A stretch of DNA of 64,000 bases from Ascarosepion bandense (GCA_037127315.1 JBBBDQ010001270.1:4610001-4674000); one strand, 5' to 3'. Counted from the stretch's first letter, positions 40,578 through 52,057 are shown. Program-made: numbers and translations. Notes: generated by a model not told the origin, from the sequence alone.

Positions 40578-41236
40578 TGTTATGGTGCCTTCCTACAAGG
40601 AATGAACTTTTCCTTTTGTTATATATGATTACCTGTGTGACTTCTGGAAGGCAGTTAAAGACACAGTTGACGACAGTTAAGTACGGTAGTTAACGACAGC
40701 TAGTACACAGTTAAAGTTAGATACGATTCAGTCAATAAGCAGCATAGCTGTACTGTTTGGACTTATTTATTTCTATTTACTTAATTATTAAATTGTTTTT
40801 TTTTTTTTAAATCGTTTCACCCCAAGCAACGCATTCCACTGCCACTATTGTGCAGGGGGTTACATAGGGGAAGGTGCTGAGAGAGTGATTAGATATAGGA
40901 AATATCAGAAGGAGAGTGATAGACAGGTAAGGAGGTACATAGGAAGAGTGTTCGAGAGAATGGGTGTGAGTTAGTGTGTTAGGTGTCTATTGACCTTACA
41001 TTTAAACTCCTGGAGATTGTAGCTGTCAGGGAAGCAAGTATGTGGAAGGGAATTCCACAGGCAGGAAGTGCGAGAAAAGAAGCTTTTGTGCATATGTTCT
41101 TGTTATACTAATACACTGTTTTGAACCTACCTTCTCTGTTCCGTGTTTTACTTCCGGCCAAACCAGTCAATACTACTTTGCAGCAAAGTTTCACCACAAC
41201 AACTCCACAACAAATTGGCGATGAAGATCCACAACA
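40578..41236 (+). mobile_element. Solo LTR carrying a LINE insertion
   Basis: Begins TGTTATGGTGCC and ends GATCCACAACA, flanked by a perfect 5-bp duplication AAAGT (40573-40577 and 41237-41241). A family A LINE 3' end (minus strand, about 40798-41088) sits inside. The LTR alone is about 370 bp. It shares its start and its TTGGCGATGAAGAT end block with the solo LTR at 43466. Confidence 0.8.
40798..41088 (-). mobile_element. LINE family A 3' end inside the LTR
   Basis: Reverse tail ttcaccccaagcaacgca followed by the 3' UTR and ggaattccacaggcaggaag; truncated upstream after about 290 bp. Confidence 0.85.
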
Positions 41237-41638
41237 AAAGTGAACTAATTTTTGAGTATTCCATAATAAATTTGCTTCCCGGTTCTTATAACATTTAAAA
41301 AGATTTGTTGTCATAGCATTGGATATTTGAAAAGAACAGTGATATAATCAAAAACTCAGGTGTTGGGAAAGTGGATACTGAGCAGAATAATTGGATGCTA
41401 CTTCTTGGCACATTTTTATAGAGAATGTAGTTCTTTTGTTCAAGATCATTCTTATCCCAACGGTGAATACCTATGTCATCAGCATAAGCCCACCGAACCT
41501 GTTAATCTTATCATCAGTACAGAGGCCTTAGAAGAAAGGAACTTCATTCGTTAAAGTTATTGAATGTTCCTACACAATCCTCAGGAGAAGTTACCGAAAT
41601 CATAAGGTACTTTCACACTACAAATATATTTCTGTATA

Positions 41639-41963
41639 TGTTAGGGCGCCGCTCCTATTTGACTACAAATGGACTGTTCCCATTGCTATATATAGCAATG
41701 GTGGATTCTCTACAACAGAGTCGTAGAGAGTCACTTGAGAGTCTCTAATAAGTTACTGAAGAGTCAGTGCGAGTTAGTCACACTTCCGGTGGCGTACCGG
41801 AAGTAATCACGTATACACACATCTTACGACGGATTGGACTCTTGTATCTTTCTATTGTAAATATTACTAATCACTTCTGTACATACTAACCATCTTTCCA
41901 CGGAATACAACTTATATTCTGATTCTGTTGTTGAGTTATTCATTTATACTTGGCGGCCTAACA
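41639..41963 (+). mobile_element. Solo LTR, second family
   Basis: 325 bp, starting TGTTAGGGCGCC and ending GGCGGCCTAACA. The ends are inverted repeats of 12 bp with one mismatch. Flanked by a perfect 5-bp duplication GTATA (41634-41638 and 41964-41968). TG...CA ends and a 5-bp duplication indicate a gypsy or BEL type LTR left by recombination. The orientation is not certain. Confidence 0.8.
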
Positions 41964-42209
41964 GTATATTCCAAGAGGTGAACTAATGTGTGTTATCTCT
42001 CTCAGGGTTGGCATAAAAGAGAGCACAACTTTCATAAAATGTGCTGCCTGAAATTTTAACCAAGTAAGGGTAATCCAACAGAATGAAGTATTTTTGTTTT
42101 GTTTTTAATCAACTTTATCCTAAGTAAGACACTAAAGCCACTAAGACACAATGGTTACTGAATGTAAAAGAATTAAAAAGCAGAAACTTTAAAAGAACAA
42201 GAACAGTAG

Positions 42210-42735
42210 AAGAGTTTGAGTTCAAGTTTTGTTTAATGGCATATCAACCTCTGTGGGTTATTTAATGTCAAAAAAGTTGGGGTTTTAAGATTTTTTTTAA
42301 TGTTCAGTTATAATGAGAAGGTTGATTTAATCAGATTTTGATGAAAATTTTATTTTTTTGTATTTTAGAAAACTGAAGATATCTTCTAGTTTTGTATTAA
42401 AAAATGTAATGCTGGTAATAATTTTTTTTCCTCCAAAAATGTATTATGGCAATAATTTTTTTTTCCTTCATAAATGTATATTTTTCTATAAAGTCTTTTT
42501 TCACATATATATTTCTATAAAAGTCTATTTTTATACTTTCATAGTGTTTTCACCCCAGTTTTGGGGGGTTAACTATTTGCCCATAGCTGGGATCCTAACA
42601 GGTGCTACCACCCCGGGTTAGGGTGGACCTGGGAACAACAGCAACTAAGAGGTGGTTCCATGCTCCTTACAATCTCCTAATTAGAGGCCTTGCTGCCAGA
42701 TGCCGTTGACCGCCGTACTCAGGACCGCAATAGAA
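42210..42735 (-). mobile_element. SINE-F copy
   Basis: Tail at left (ggcatatcaacctctgtggg), iterated aaaaatgta blocks, then ttagggtggacctgggaaca and the head at the right. Confidence 0.8.
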
Positions 42736-42744
42736 GAATAATTA

Positions 42745-43410
42745 AGAAGACAGTAGATAACAATTGACTTAGCAGTTAAATTTAAAATTTTTCAATTTAA
42801 AAATTTTTTTAAAGATGAATAATTGGCTGGAAAGCAAGAAGTCAGAAGAAAGTTGAACAAGTGACAAACGCAGGAGAAGAAACAAAACTGTTAGAATAGA
42901 ACTTAATAGTTATATCAAACAAATTCAGTTGCAAATTCATGACACCTTGTAACCAATCTAGTATTGCACTTAAATTCATAAAATCTAGATACTATAGTGA
43001 AGAACTCATCTAAACAATTACCATGAAAGTCTTTACAGAAAAGGCACAGGGAAGCAACTTTACAGTAGTGGGGAAGTGAAGCAAAAATGCCAGTCAGGAC
43101 TAATAATATTGCTGATTCTGCTTTGGATTTTATCAAGAATCTCTAAATATATAGCAGGAGCACCAGACCATATGTGGCAGCAATATTCTAAGCAAAGGTG
43201 AATAATAGATTTATAGATATGTTAAATAGATTCTGGAGAGAAAAAATTGTCTAGCACAACACAGTCAACCAACTTTCTTAGCAGCTGACTTAGCAATGGA
43301 TTCAATATAGGCATTCCACTTCATGTTAGCTGAGGTCGTTAGCTCAATAAGGTCACTCTCCTGGAGGTTAGCATCAGCCATGCTTGAAAGCAGAAAGGGG
43401 TTTTTGAGTT
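42745..43410 (-). mobile_element. LINE family A, 3' part, decayed
   Basis: Minus-strand pieces: ADANLQESDLIELTTSANMK, WNAYIESIAKSAAKKVG, YCKVASLCLFCKDFHGNCLD and LVTRCHEFATEF. 3' end without poly-A. Confidence 0.8.
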
Positions 43411-43465
43411 GACAGATTCTCAGTTGTGTATGTAATATGCCAATTGACAAAAAACATTGGCATAC

Positions 43466-43758
43466 TGTTGTGGCGAATCTTCATCGCCAAGTTGTTGTGG
43501 CCTGTTTGGGCGATGAAAGAAAGACACGGCAACATGAAAGTAGGTTCAAACGGTGTATTAGAATAACAGAACATATATACAAGTAAATGTGTTAGTAGTT
43601 AGCAAATAGAAGTGTACATCTGAACTGTATGGTTATACTGCATCTTGACTATCTCTAGACTGCCTCTTGACTGCCTCATGATTGCCTCCCCAAAGTCATA
43701 CAGGTTAGTATTTATAGAAGGAGAAAGTGTCTATTCCTATAGATAGGGTACCATAATG
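43466..43758 (-). mobile_element. Solo LTR, same family as 40578
   Basis: 293 bp with a perfect 5-bp duplication (catac at 43461-43465 and 43759-43763). The minus strand ends CCACAACA and contains TTGGCGATGAAGATTC. Its first two bases read CA instead of the expected TG, so it would no longer be a substrate for integration. Confidence 0.8.
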
Positions 43759-43836
43759 CATACTTTTCCAGAGGGGACTGAACTGATTCATTTTGATAGA
43801 ATTTTCTAAAATATATTTGTGTTCTGTGTCTTGTAG

Positions 43837-43937
43837 AAGAAGCTCCATCTGACAAAGAACTCATGTCATTGATGATGGGAAGGATTTCTATCTTAGAAGC
43901 CAAAGTATATAGTCAGAATAAAGAACTTATTCAGAAG
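43837..43937 (+). CDS. UBXN11-like gene, coding exon 5
   Basis: 101 nt between acceptor gttctgtgtcttgtag and donor gtaagt. Continuing the frame (A+AA = Lys) it reads EAPSDKELMSLMMGRISILE, then AKVYSQNKELIQK, ending at a codon boundary. Heptad-like spacing of M, I, L and V suggests the start of a coiled coil. The arrangement SD-x-ELM, then LE-x2-V-x2-Q-x2-E is the pattern I remember ahead of the coiled coil in UBXN11. The SEP and UBX domains are not seen, and the next exon was not found with confidence, so the gene probably continues past the window or through undetected exons. Confidence 0.7.
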
Positions 43938-44074
43938 GTAAGTAAAGTTGTTTCGCTCTTGTCTTTCAATGTTAGAGACATAAGTAAAGTCAGCATGAAT
44001 TGATTGATTCATTTTCTATTGCTTGTCAATGCAAGTTGTTTAAAGCCAGAATATTATTGTTTTTGGAGATAATA

Positions 44075-44525
44075 ATTGTTTAGTAATACAAGTCTTACTA
44101 ATTAACCCATAGCTGGTGGGAGAAGAGGTGGATTCATATTTAATCAGAATTTGATAAACAAACAAGAAATCAACCCATTGCAGGTTATTTAAAGCTAGAA
44201 AATATTTTTTGATTTTAAGAATATTTTCTTTTAAATAATAATGGTTTAGAGATACTAGTCTTGCTAATTAACCCATAACTGGGAGGAGAAGAGGTTGATT
44301 CATACTTTTTCCAAGAATGAATGACTATAACAAACCCAACTGGAATTGGAAATTGACCATCAGATTAACAATTCTGATCCATTATCAATTACTCCACCTA
44401 CACATTTAATCTTACAGCACTTGGTGTTCTCAAGTGTTCACCTATCTATTTACTGACCAGGCTTGACCTTGCTTAACTTTGTTGGTCATGCAGGAAATGG
44501 TGTTTCAATGTGGCCGTAAGCTCTC
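44075..44525 (-). mobile_element. Degraded 5S-tRNA SINE with a duplicated block
   Basis: The 5S head in reverse at 44405-44525 (cagcacttggtgttctcaag, ctgaccaggcttgaccttgc). The central-domain block (ttaacccata-ctgg-ggagaagagg) occurs twice, near 44100 and 44265. Confidence 0.65.
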
Positions 44526-44944
44526 AACTTTGATATTCATTGTGATAGGCTAAGGTGTGGATGAGAATTCTGGCCTCGTAAAAATATTAAACCTTTTCAT
44601 AAAGACAAAAGAAAGGTGAAAAGAAAGCAGATGAAATGTATGTAAATCCTAAACCATTTTATGTTCTAGAAAATTGTTCAGGAGATTTTTGTAAAAATTG
44701 TTTTTTTTATGATTTTTTTAGTTCATTTTCATCTTATGAAGACAGTTTTCATACAACAGAAAATAACTAGACACAGAAAGATTTCTTGCTGACTTTGACT
44801 TGAGCTGTGTCTCCATCTGCTACTCAGACTATCATGCAGATCCACATCTTGATATGTTGTTCTTTTAATTACATCAGGCACATGGACATAGTGGTAGACA
44901 CAAAATGTGTATGACTAACAGAAAAATGCAAGGCTCTGTTTCAA

Positions 44945-45355
44945 AATGTGTTACTTGAAGAGTATAGAATTTCTAAGGAAAGACTTGAAGCAACAGAAAT
45001 GTGGTTCTACAGAAGGAAACTGAGGATACCATGGACTGAACATGTGAGCAATGACAAGGGGCTGGAGAGAATGGAAACAAAAAGAAAATTTATACTTAAC
45101 ATCAGCAAGAGACAACTGAAGTTTCTGGGGCACATAATGTGGAAGGAGGGCTTGGAAAATGTGATACTCACAGTGTGAATAGAGGTAAAGACAGACAGAA
45201 AAACAGTGCATGACATACTTGATGAGCTTAAACAAATAGATAGTAGAGCAGGATTTGGGTGAAATAGCTAAAAGATATATTAAAAGCAACAAGAGAAAGG
45301 AAGATGTGGAGGGTCATAATCGCTTACCTACTAAAAATATAAAAGAAGAAGAAGA
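44945..45355 (+). mobile_element. RTE LINE 3' end
   Basis: Frame 44948-45178: RLEATEMWFYRRKLRIPWTE, HVSNDKGLERMETKRKFILN, RQLKFLGHIMWKEGLEN; then frameshifted to the (GAA)n end. Confidence 0.85.
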
Positions 45356-45473
45356 ATAATTTAATCGCTATATACATAAAAAGCTGAGATTTTTCAGATA
45401 TATTTTAAATGATCTTTTGTCGTAATTTGTTATTAAATTCTATTTTAATTTGATATCTATTCAGTAGAGATAT

Positions 45474-45715
45474 TCCTCTTCTTCTTCTATGTGCCTTGTC
45501 CTTTCAGCAACTCCCGTTCTGTCATCCACCTGTTCAAGCCCTTCAAATATGTTATCCACTGCTTTTCCCTGTCTCTTTTTCCCTCTATGTGTCCTGTTAG
45601 TATCATGTTTTCCAAGCCCTCCTTCCTCATTGCATGTCCCAGGAACTTTAGCTGTCTCTTCCTGATGCTCAGTATTAATTTCCTTATTGTTTTCATCTAT
45701 TCCATCCTTTTCAAA
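45474..45715 (-). mobile_element. RTE LINE 3' end with internal deletion
   Basis: Minus-strand frame 45487-45696: ILSIRKRQLKFLGHAMRKEG, LENMILTGHIEGKRDREKQW, WMTERELLKGQG. The DRETW block is deleted. (GAA)n tail at the left. Confidence 0.85.
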
Positions 45716-45719
45716 ACCT

Positions 45720-46615
45720 GTGGTGGACTCAGTTAAGAAATGGCTTGTGAATTTTAATGCTTCCAAAATGAAGCTACTCTCTGTTAACCCACGCAGAAAA
45801 TCACTTCTACCCACCATTAGCTTGGATCAGGTTAGTCTCCCTGAAAGCAAAGTACTGCACCTCCTCAACCTCACTCTCTCAAGTGGAATAACTACATAGA
45901 ATCCATAGCTAAATCTGCTGTTAGGAAGGTTAGTTTACTGTGTAGGGCCAGGAAGTTTTTCCTGTCTGAATACATCCTGCTCGTATATAAATCTACCATT
46001 GGCCTGTGTATTGTATGCTGTCACATCTGGTCGGGTGCCCCTACTATTCACCTTGGGGTTCTTGATAAAATCCAACAGAGAATCTGCAATATGATCGATC
46101 CCGACTTGGTAGCTCAGTTGCAGTCACTTTCTCTCTGGTGTAATTTCACTTCCTTCTGTCTCTTTTATAAATATTTTCACTGCTTCTGCTTTGATAAGCT
46201 TAGCTCCCTGGTGCCCTCTCTGCATGAATTTACTCACTCTACTAGACTAGAAACTAGGTTCCACCCTTTTACAGTAAAACCAATAAAATGTAACCGCAAT
46301 TTTACTCTATCAGCTTCTATTCTCGCACTTCCCACCTGAGGAATTCCCTTCCGTAAACGCGTTTCCCTGACAGCTACAATCTCCAAGAATTTAAATGTAA
46401 GGTCAATTGTCATCTGCTATCTCTCTGACTCACATCCTTTTCCTCATGTTCTTTTCCCTGTCCACTCTACTCTCACCAGCTCTCTCATCCTTTTCTTACC
46501 CATTCACTGACACCCCTTATAAGTTGTTCCGCTTTCTCATCACTCTCCTCTTGTGTAACCCTCTGCACACCAGTCGCAGTTAAATTACCTTGCTTGGGGT
46601 GAAATGTTTATAAAA
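45720..46615 (+). mobile_element. LINE family A, 3' third
   Basis: Starts abruptly at SVKKWLVNFNASKMKLLSVN, then SIAKSAVRKVSLLCRARKFF-type codons, IDPDLVAQLQSLSLW, FYKYFHCFCFDKLSSLVPSL and the tail with poly-A near 46610. It abuts the inverted RTE end directly. Confidence 0.85.
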
Positions 46616-47883
46616 AAAGTTTACTCAAAGGCATTCAACAAAGTAAGCCAGAAAGAGTTGATAGAGATGCTTGGCAACCTTGACATCTTTAGGAAAGACA
46701 TTAGAGTAATCAAGAACCTATACTGGTAGCAAACTGCCTGCATATGGACAGGAAGCCAGGTGCAGAGGAATGTGAACTCCTCTGAACAGTCAGCTTAATG
46801 AGCCACATAACAAAACTCATCATCTAGATTCTGATGAACAGAGTACGCAGCAGAATCGGACCAGAAAAAGGAAAAGACCAGTGCAGGTTTCTTAAAGACA
46901 CCGGAACAAGGAACGTGATATTCATGCTCAGAGAGCTATCTGAAAGAACAATACAAATGCAGAAGGATCTGCATCTGTGCTTTATAGACTACATAAAAGC
47001 ATTTGACAATGTATGCCAAAAAAACTTGTCAAGCTACTCGGCAACCTCAACATTTTTGGGAAAGATATTAAGATAATCAAGAACCTTTATTGGTAGCAAA
47101 CAACTTGGATATGGACAGAAAATGAATTCAAAAGGTATACAAAAATAGAAAAGGGTGTAAGACAAGGATGTGTTTTCTAACCAGATCTATTCAATCTGTA
47201 TAGCCAAACAATTCTGAGTGAAACAGAGTCATTGACAGGATTCGTCACTGGTGGCCAGAGTCTCAAAAGTATAAGATATATGGATGACACAGTGCTGATA
47301 GCTGACACTGAAAGGAAAATGCAGGACCTCTTATGGAAGGTAGCAAAAAAGTAAGAAGAAAGACTTGAGCATAAACTTGAAGAAAATTGAATGTATGGTC
47401 ATCAGCAAAAAGAAAACACCAAAATGCCCACTACAGATCGAGGAAACTAAAATGAAACAAATAAAGAAATTTAAATACCTCAGAAGCATTCTGACAGAGA
47501 ATGGAAAGTGCAGCACTGAGATCTGAAGATGCATTGGCATGGCCAAGAACACATTTCAAAAGCTAATTCAAGTACTGATAGAAAAGAAAAATCTCATTGG
47601 AAACAAAGGAAAGAGTGCTAGATTGCCTTGTGATATCTGTCCTTCTGTATGGCAGCATATGTTAGATGATCTATTCAAGGATGAAGGAGAAGCTCAAAGC
47701 AGCAGAAATATGGTTCTACAGAAGGATAGTGAGGATAACATAAACTGAGCACATGAGCTACGATGAGGTGTTGGAGAGGATGAAAATGAGAAGAAAACAT
47801 GCTTAACATCAGGAAGAGACAGCTGAGGTTCCTTGAACACGTAATGAGGAAGGTGCATTTGGAGAATCTGATGCTCACAGGAA

Positions 47884-48195
47884 AATAGATGTGCGTTGTG
47901 GTGCAGTGGATATCGGCTCGGAACGAGAAATCGGGGAGCTGAGTTCAAATTCCAGTTGAATTCAATGCATTCACTTACATGCAAATACCCTTGGGAAAGG
48001 TATTAGTCTTTTCCTTCCAGTTATGGGTTAAATAACAGGACAGATTGGGTTCTATAGCCTTGGCTGGCGACCAATCTACTGCAGAAAGCAATGGCAATCT
48101 ACTGCGGGATAAACTTCTGCCCAGTCGGTCATGTCTCAAAAGAGACATGATCGCCCAAGTGTTTTTCACGTATGGCACTTAACTGACTGACTGAT
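47884..48195 (+). mobile_element. tRNA-derived SINE (long form) nested in RTE
   Basis: tgtggtgcagtggatatcgg, tgagttcaaattccagttga, the central domain, cagattgggttctatagcct, and a tail ending in (ACTG)n. The duplication at its edges is blurred (tcacag...aatag against tcacag...gatag). Confidence 0.9.
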
Positions 48196-48238
48196 CTTCA
48201 CAGCAAGGATAGAGAGAAAGAGACAGATATATTTGATA

Positions 48239-48488
48239 AAATAAAAAATAAACATTTCCGTTACAGCCAATATGTAGGGCAGCGTTTTTGCTGTTTCCGT
48301 AACAAACTGTTTTTTATGGGGTAGGGTTTTGCGCATAACCCCCAAACCTGGAGGAAGGTGATTTTCTAAGCGTAAGACGTGACACACAGCCGAAAGTAAG
48401 GGACACCCAGTGAGGATTGAACTCACTACGCAATTGTAATGATTCAAGCAAGACAAGCTTGCTAACCATTACACCACTGCTAGATGCC
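48239..48488 (-). mobile_element. SINE-B, full length, nested in RTE
   Basis: 250 bp with a perfect 15-bp duplication (CAGATATATTTGATA at 48224-48238 and 48489-48503). tRNA-like head at the right (gcttgctaaccattacacca), B box ggattgaactcac, then a unique 3' half and an A-rich tail at the left. It defines the complete SINE-B element. Confidence 0.95.
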
Positions 48489-48627
48489 CAGATATATTTG
48501 ATAGGCTTGAGCAAATGGATGGCGGACAGGGATTTGGGAGAGATACCAAGAAGAAAAATACTAAGAGTGACAAGGAACAGAGGCAAGTGAAAGTTCATGA
48601 TTGCCTATCTCCTGAAGGGTCATGGGG

Positions 48628-49500
48628 CATGAAGAAATGGACAGGAAATGAGCTCAACAGATATACAAACATAAAAGGTGGTTTAAGACAATGATGTGTC
48701 TCCTCACCGGATCTATTCAACTTATACAGTGAGATAATTCTGAGAGCTCTAGAAGTCCTGCCAGGATTTATCATTGGCAATTGCAATCTGAACATTGTAA
48801 TAAATGCAGATGATACACTGCTGATAGCTGATATTGAAAGGAAACCAAAAGACTTTCTACAAAAAGTAGTTGAAGAAAGCAGAAAGAAAGGGCTGCATAT
48901 AAATTACAAGAAAACTGAAAACATGGTCAACAGTAAAAAGAGGAGCACAAAATGCCAACTACAGGCTGAAAATACAAAAACAAAAGCTGGTATAGAAATT
49001 TAAATACCTGGGAAGTGTTCTAACAGAGGACAGTAAGTGCGACACTGAAATCTAAAGGTGTATTCGTATGGCCAATGATGTATTTTAGAAGCTAAGTAAA
49101 GTATTGAGAAACAGGAAAATTTTGCTGGTGTAAAGAAGAAAGTCTGTCCTTCAATATAGCAGAAAATACGGACAATTTTATCAAAGATGAGGGAAAGACT
49201 GGAAGCAACTGAAATGGGGTTCTACAGAAGGATGTTGAGGATAATATAGACTGAATATTTGAGCAATGATAAGATTTTGGAGAGGATCGAAACTAAAAGG
49301 AAACTTATACTTAACATCAGTAAAAGACAGCTGATGTTTTTAGGACATGTAATGAGGAAGCAAAGCTTGGAGAATTGGATACTCATGAGACGAATAGAGG
49401 GAAGGTGAGACAGGGGAGCATGGTTTAGGAGGGGTAATAGGACAAAGGGTCTTGAGAGCTACAAGGGATAGGGAGATCCTGAAGAGACACGAAGAAGTAG
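48628..49500 (+). mobile_element. RTE LINE, second copy
   Basis: Codons for CVSSPDLFNLYSEIILRALE, VLPGFIIGNCNLNIVINADD (RT box ADDTLLIAD) and KKGLHINYKKTENMVNSKKR, then a decayed C-terminus. Confidence 0.8.
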
Positions 49501-49688
49501 ATTATATTTGATTATTGTGTTTTTGTTTAGTGCATATCTTTTGATATATACATTAGACTTTCTAATTAAGTGATTACTATATATATATTGTTTAATTACT
49601 TAGTTTTTGGTCATAATAAAATTAAACTAGTACACATTTGTATTAAAAAGTGTTCAATACAATTATATTGTAGAACTTTTGAATATTT

Positions 49689-49844
49689 TCCATTTGTAAA
49701 CAAGTTATTATGCGACCTAGGTTTCTACCATGAGTGGTGTCTTCAGGCGATTTTCAATAACTGATTTTACCGTTTACAGTTTTTATTTTTTAAGACACCA
49801 CTCATGGTAGAAACCTAAGTCACATAATAACTCGTTTACAAATG

Positions 49845-49848
<4 letters not shown>
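49689..49848. repeat. 55-bp inverted repeat
   Basis: The arms 49689-49743 and 49793-49848 are reverse complements with few mismatches (ccatgagtggtgtctt against aagacaccactcatgg) around a 49-bp spacer. The right arm runs into (AT)n. It resembles the tips of a small foldback element; no target duplication was found. Confidence 0.85.
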
Positions 49849-49892
<44 letters not shown>

Positions 49893-49950
49893 CATAGCGA
49901 CACTGAAATTTCTGTTTCGAAATTTTACCCCATTATCAGGGAATGTTAGA
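49893..49950 (-). ncRNA. Hammerhead-like motif, family D, decayed
   Basis: Minus strand: CTGATAA (G8 to A), a weak stem II (GGGGT/ATTTC), an intact GAAAC, stem III ACA/TG T with a GTC triplet, and a stem I that keeps only its outer pairs (CAT/ATG). Next to (AT)n, like the other copies. Confidence 0.4.
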
Positions 49951-50562
49951 TTATGTTTGTGAAAATTATTTACATTTGAATATAAGAAATGATATGTTAT
50001 TTATTTATGGATGTGGGAATTTATGTGTGTGTTCAATTTAACTAATTAGGATAGAAAGCTACTTTAAAGTTGAAAATATAGTTTACATTTTTGGGGAATA
50101 AATGATTTCTTCTTTCAATCTAAAGGGGCAGAGTGTCAGTTGATGGGTTTTAAAATGGTGGAACACTGGATGTAAATGAATTTACTTTTTAAGCTTACCT
50201 TTTGCCATTTTTATTATTGTTAATCCAGTGAATCTTTCTGAAGAAGTCTTGGAAAAAAGGTTCCTTTAAAAGAATGCGCTCTGTCATTTTGAAAGCCATA
50301 TATAAATTCTGTGATATAAAATTAAAATATATATATATATAATACAATACCTGTTAAGGTTTTATCTTGAGTTTTTTTTCTTTCAAACAAGCACTAGACG
50401 TATTGTTCTTGAGCGCTGTTTGTTTCTTTTTTTTCTCCCTCTTTATTTAACCCACGAGGTTGTCCTCACTGGGTTAAAAGATGGTTTATATTACTGTTAG
50501 TTAGCATTATTTTTGGATATTTAGTCTGGTATTATTAGTGTTGACTTACTGTGATTAAGTTC

Positions 50563-50589
<27 letters not shown>

Positions 50590-50598
<9 letters not shown>

Positions 50599-50780
50599 AT
50601 AGCCATATAATGATGAAACATTGGTTCCTGGATGATCACCTAAATGAAGTAACACTGAGCCTGTCAGTACCTATATGTGTGGCCACTCATGAATACCAAG
50701 TGCTTGAATGTGCAGGTGGTGTAATAGATCATAGCGAGAAATTGATAATTGTAAAGCCAAGTTCTCCCCTCAGCTATGAA
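50590..50780 (+). mobile_element. Degraded 5S-tRNA SINE
   Basis: 5S-like order is still visible (cttatagccatataatgatg, gaagtaacactgagcctgtc, catgaataccaagtgcttga), then a tRNA-like remnant. Preceded by (TA)n at 50565-50594. Confidence 0.6.
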
Positions 50781-50884
50781 TTAATTAGTAAGACATTAGT
50801 TTTAATGGCCAACCAGATTAGCCTCATGAAACATCACACTATTTTGAGGTACCCACAAGGTTCGATTGGTTGATTTTATGATAT

Positions 50885-50995
50885 ATCAACTCTTGTTGAG
50901 GTATTCACTGTTGAATTTCGAATAGTGAGAATTGAATTCACTGCTTAGTAATGATAATCAACTAGACTAGCTTTGCTAACCATTAACTGATACTG
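50885..50995 (-). mobile_element. SINE-B relic
   Basis: gctttgctaaccattaactg and gagaattgaattcactgc are diverged forms of the tRNA-like head and B box. Confidence 0.55.
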
Positions 50996-51109
50996 ATATT
51001 TAGTAATATGAGGTTGCAATTCTGTTATGTTATGTGAACTTATAATAATAATAACAAACAGTGTTTTAACTCATATAAAATGAAGTCTGTGTATGATATG
51101 AAACTAGTC

Positions 51110-51925
51110 CCTCGTGGTTGAATATACTATAGCGAAGGCAATGAGAAACAACCCTTTTATCCATCCCAGGAAGTCATGGAAATTCTCAAAAGAAAGAAGC
51201 TTACTCTGAATTCAGAAACCATGGAGAAGGAAATAGAAAACAACCCTATTATACATCTCAGGAACTTGGGGCAATTCCAAAATGAAAGAGAATGACTTGT
51301 CTCAATTCAGAGTCTATGGAGGAGGCAATAGGAAACCACCTTATGATCTGTCCCAGGAACTAAGGGCCATTCCAAAACGAAAGAAAATGACTACTCTGAA
51401 TTCAGAGTCCATGGAGGAGGCAATGGAAATTCACCATATTATCCAACTCTCGAATATAGGGCCATTCAGAAATAAAAGAGAATAACTAGTCTGAATTCAG
51501 AATACATGATGAAGACAATGAGAAACCACTATATTTTCCATCCCTGGACCTCAGGGTCATTCAAGAATAAAAGAGAATAACTTGTCTGTATTCAGAATTC
51601 ACGAAAGAGGCAATGGGAGACCATCTTATTATCCATCCCAGGAACTCAGGGCTATTCCAAAATGAAAGAGAATGACTCGTCTGAATTCAGAATGCATGGA
51701 AGAGGCAATTGGAAACCATCCTATTATCCGTCACAGGAAGTCATGGCAATTACCAAGAGAATGATTAAGATGACACACATTTTCCAACCATGATGATGAC
51801 AACAGGTAAACCGCCATACTGTCCTTCCCAGGAAGTCATGGCAATTTCTAAAAGAAAGAGAGGGACTATTCTGAATTTAAAAACCAGCAAGAAGACAACA
51901 AAGAAACCATTCCACTATCTTTTGC
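51110..51925. repeat. 96-bp minisatellite
   Basis: About eight or nine diverged units. Unit markers (catggagaagg, tatggaggagg, catggaggagg and similar) fall at 51222, 51314, 51410, 51506, 51602, 51697 and 51790. The unit is 32 codons long, but frames are interrupted, so current coding is unlikely. Confidence 0.8.
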
Positions 51926-52036
51926 TTGTTTTCTCCTTCTTCTATGTAATGTGTACTTTCCTGACATGGGCAATCTTACATCTTCACAACTTTTTTATCT
52001 TTTTTCCTCTGTGTAAGGTTTGTCTTTTAATGGCAG

Positions 52037-52057
52037 TTCACAAACATTAACAAAAAG
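52037..52057 (+). other. Candidate 21-nt microexon
   Basis: Bounded by a good acceptor (pyrimidine tract ending gtcttttaatggcag) and a consensus donor (gtaagt). Phase 0 on both sides would insert FTNINKK after exon 5. No homology supports it. Confidence 0.15.

Larger units (their letters stand above)
46625..48625 (+). mobile_element. RTE LINE fragments, with two nested SINEs
   Basis: Two overlapping pieces (46625-46760 and from 46800), both covering the YSKAFDKV-type RT motif (codons for DYIKAFDNVCQKNL). RT box MDDTVLIADTERK near 47280. C-terminal KLKAAEIWFYRRIVRI and onward. Interrupted by SINEs at 47884-48195 and 48239-48488, then continues to KVHDCLSPEGSWG-type codons at 48600. Confidence 0.8.

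Noticed and set aside
41480..41520. Hammerhead from the tcatcag strings near 41485 and 41510
   Set aside because: CTGATGA appears on the minus strand by chance; no GAAAC and no stems follow.
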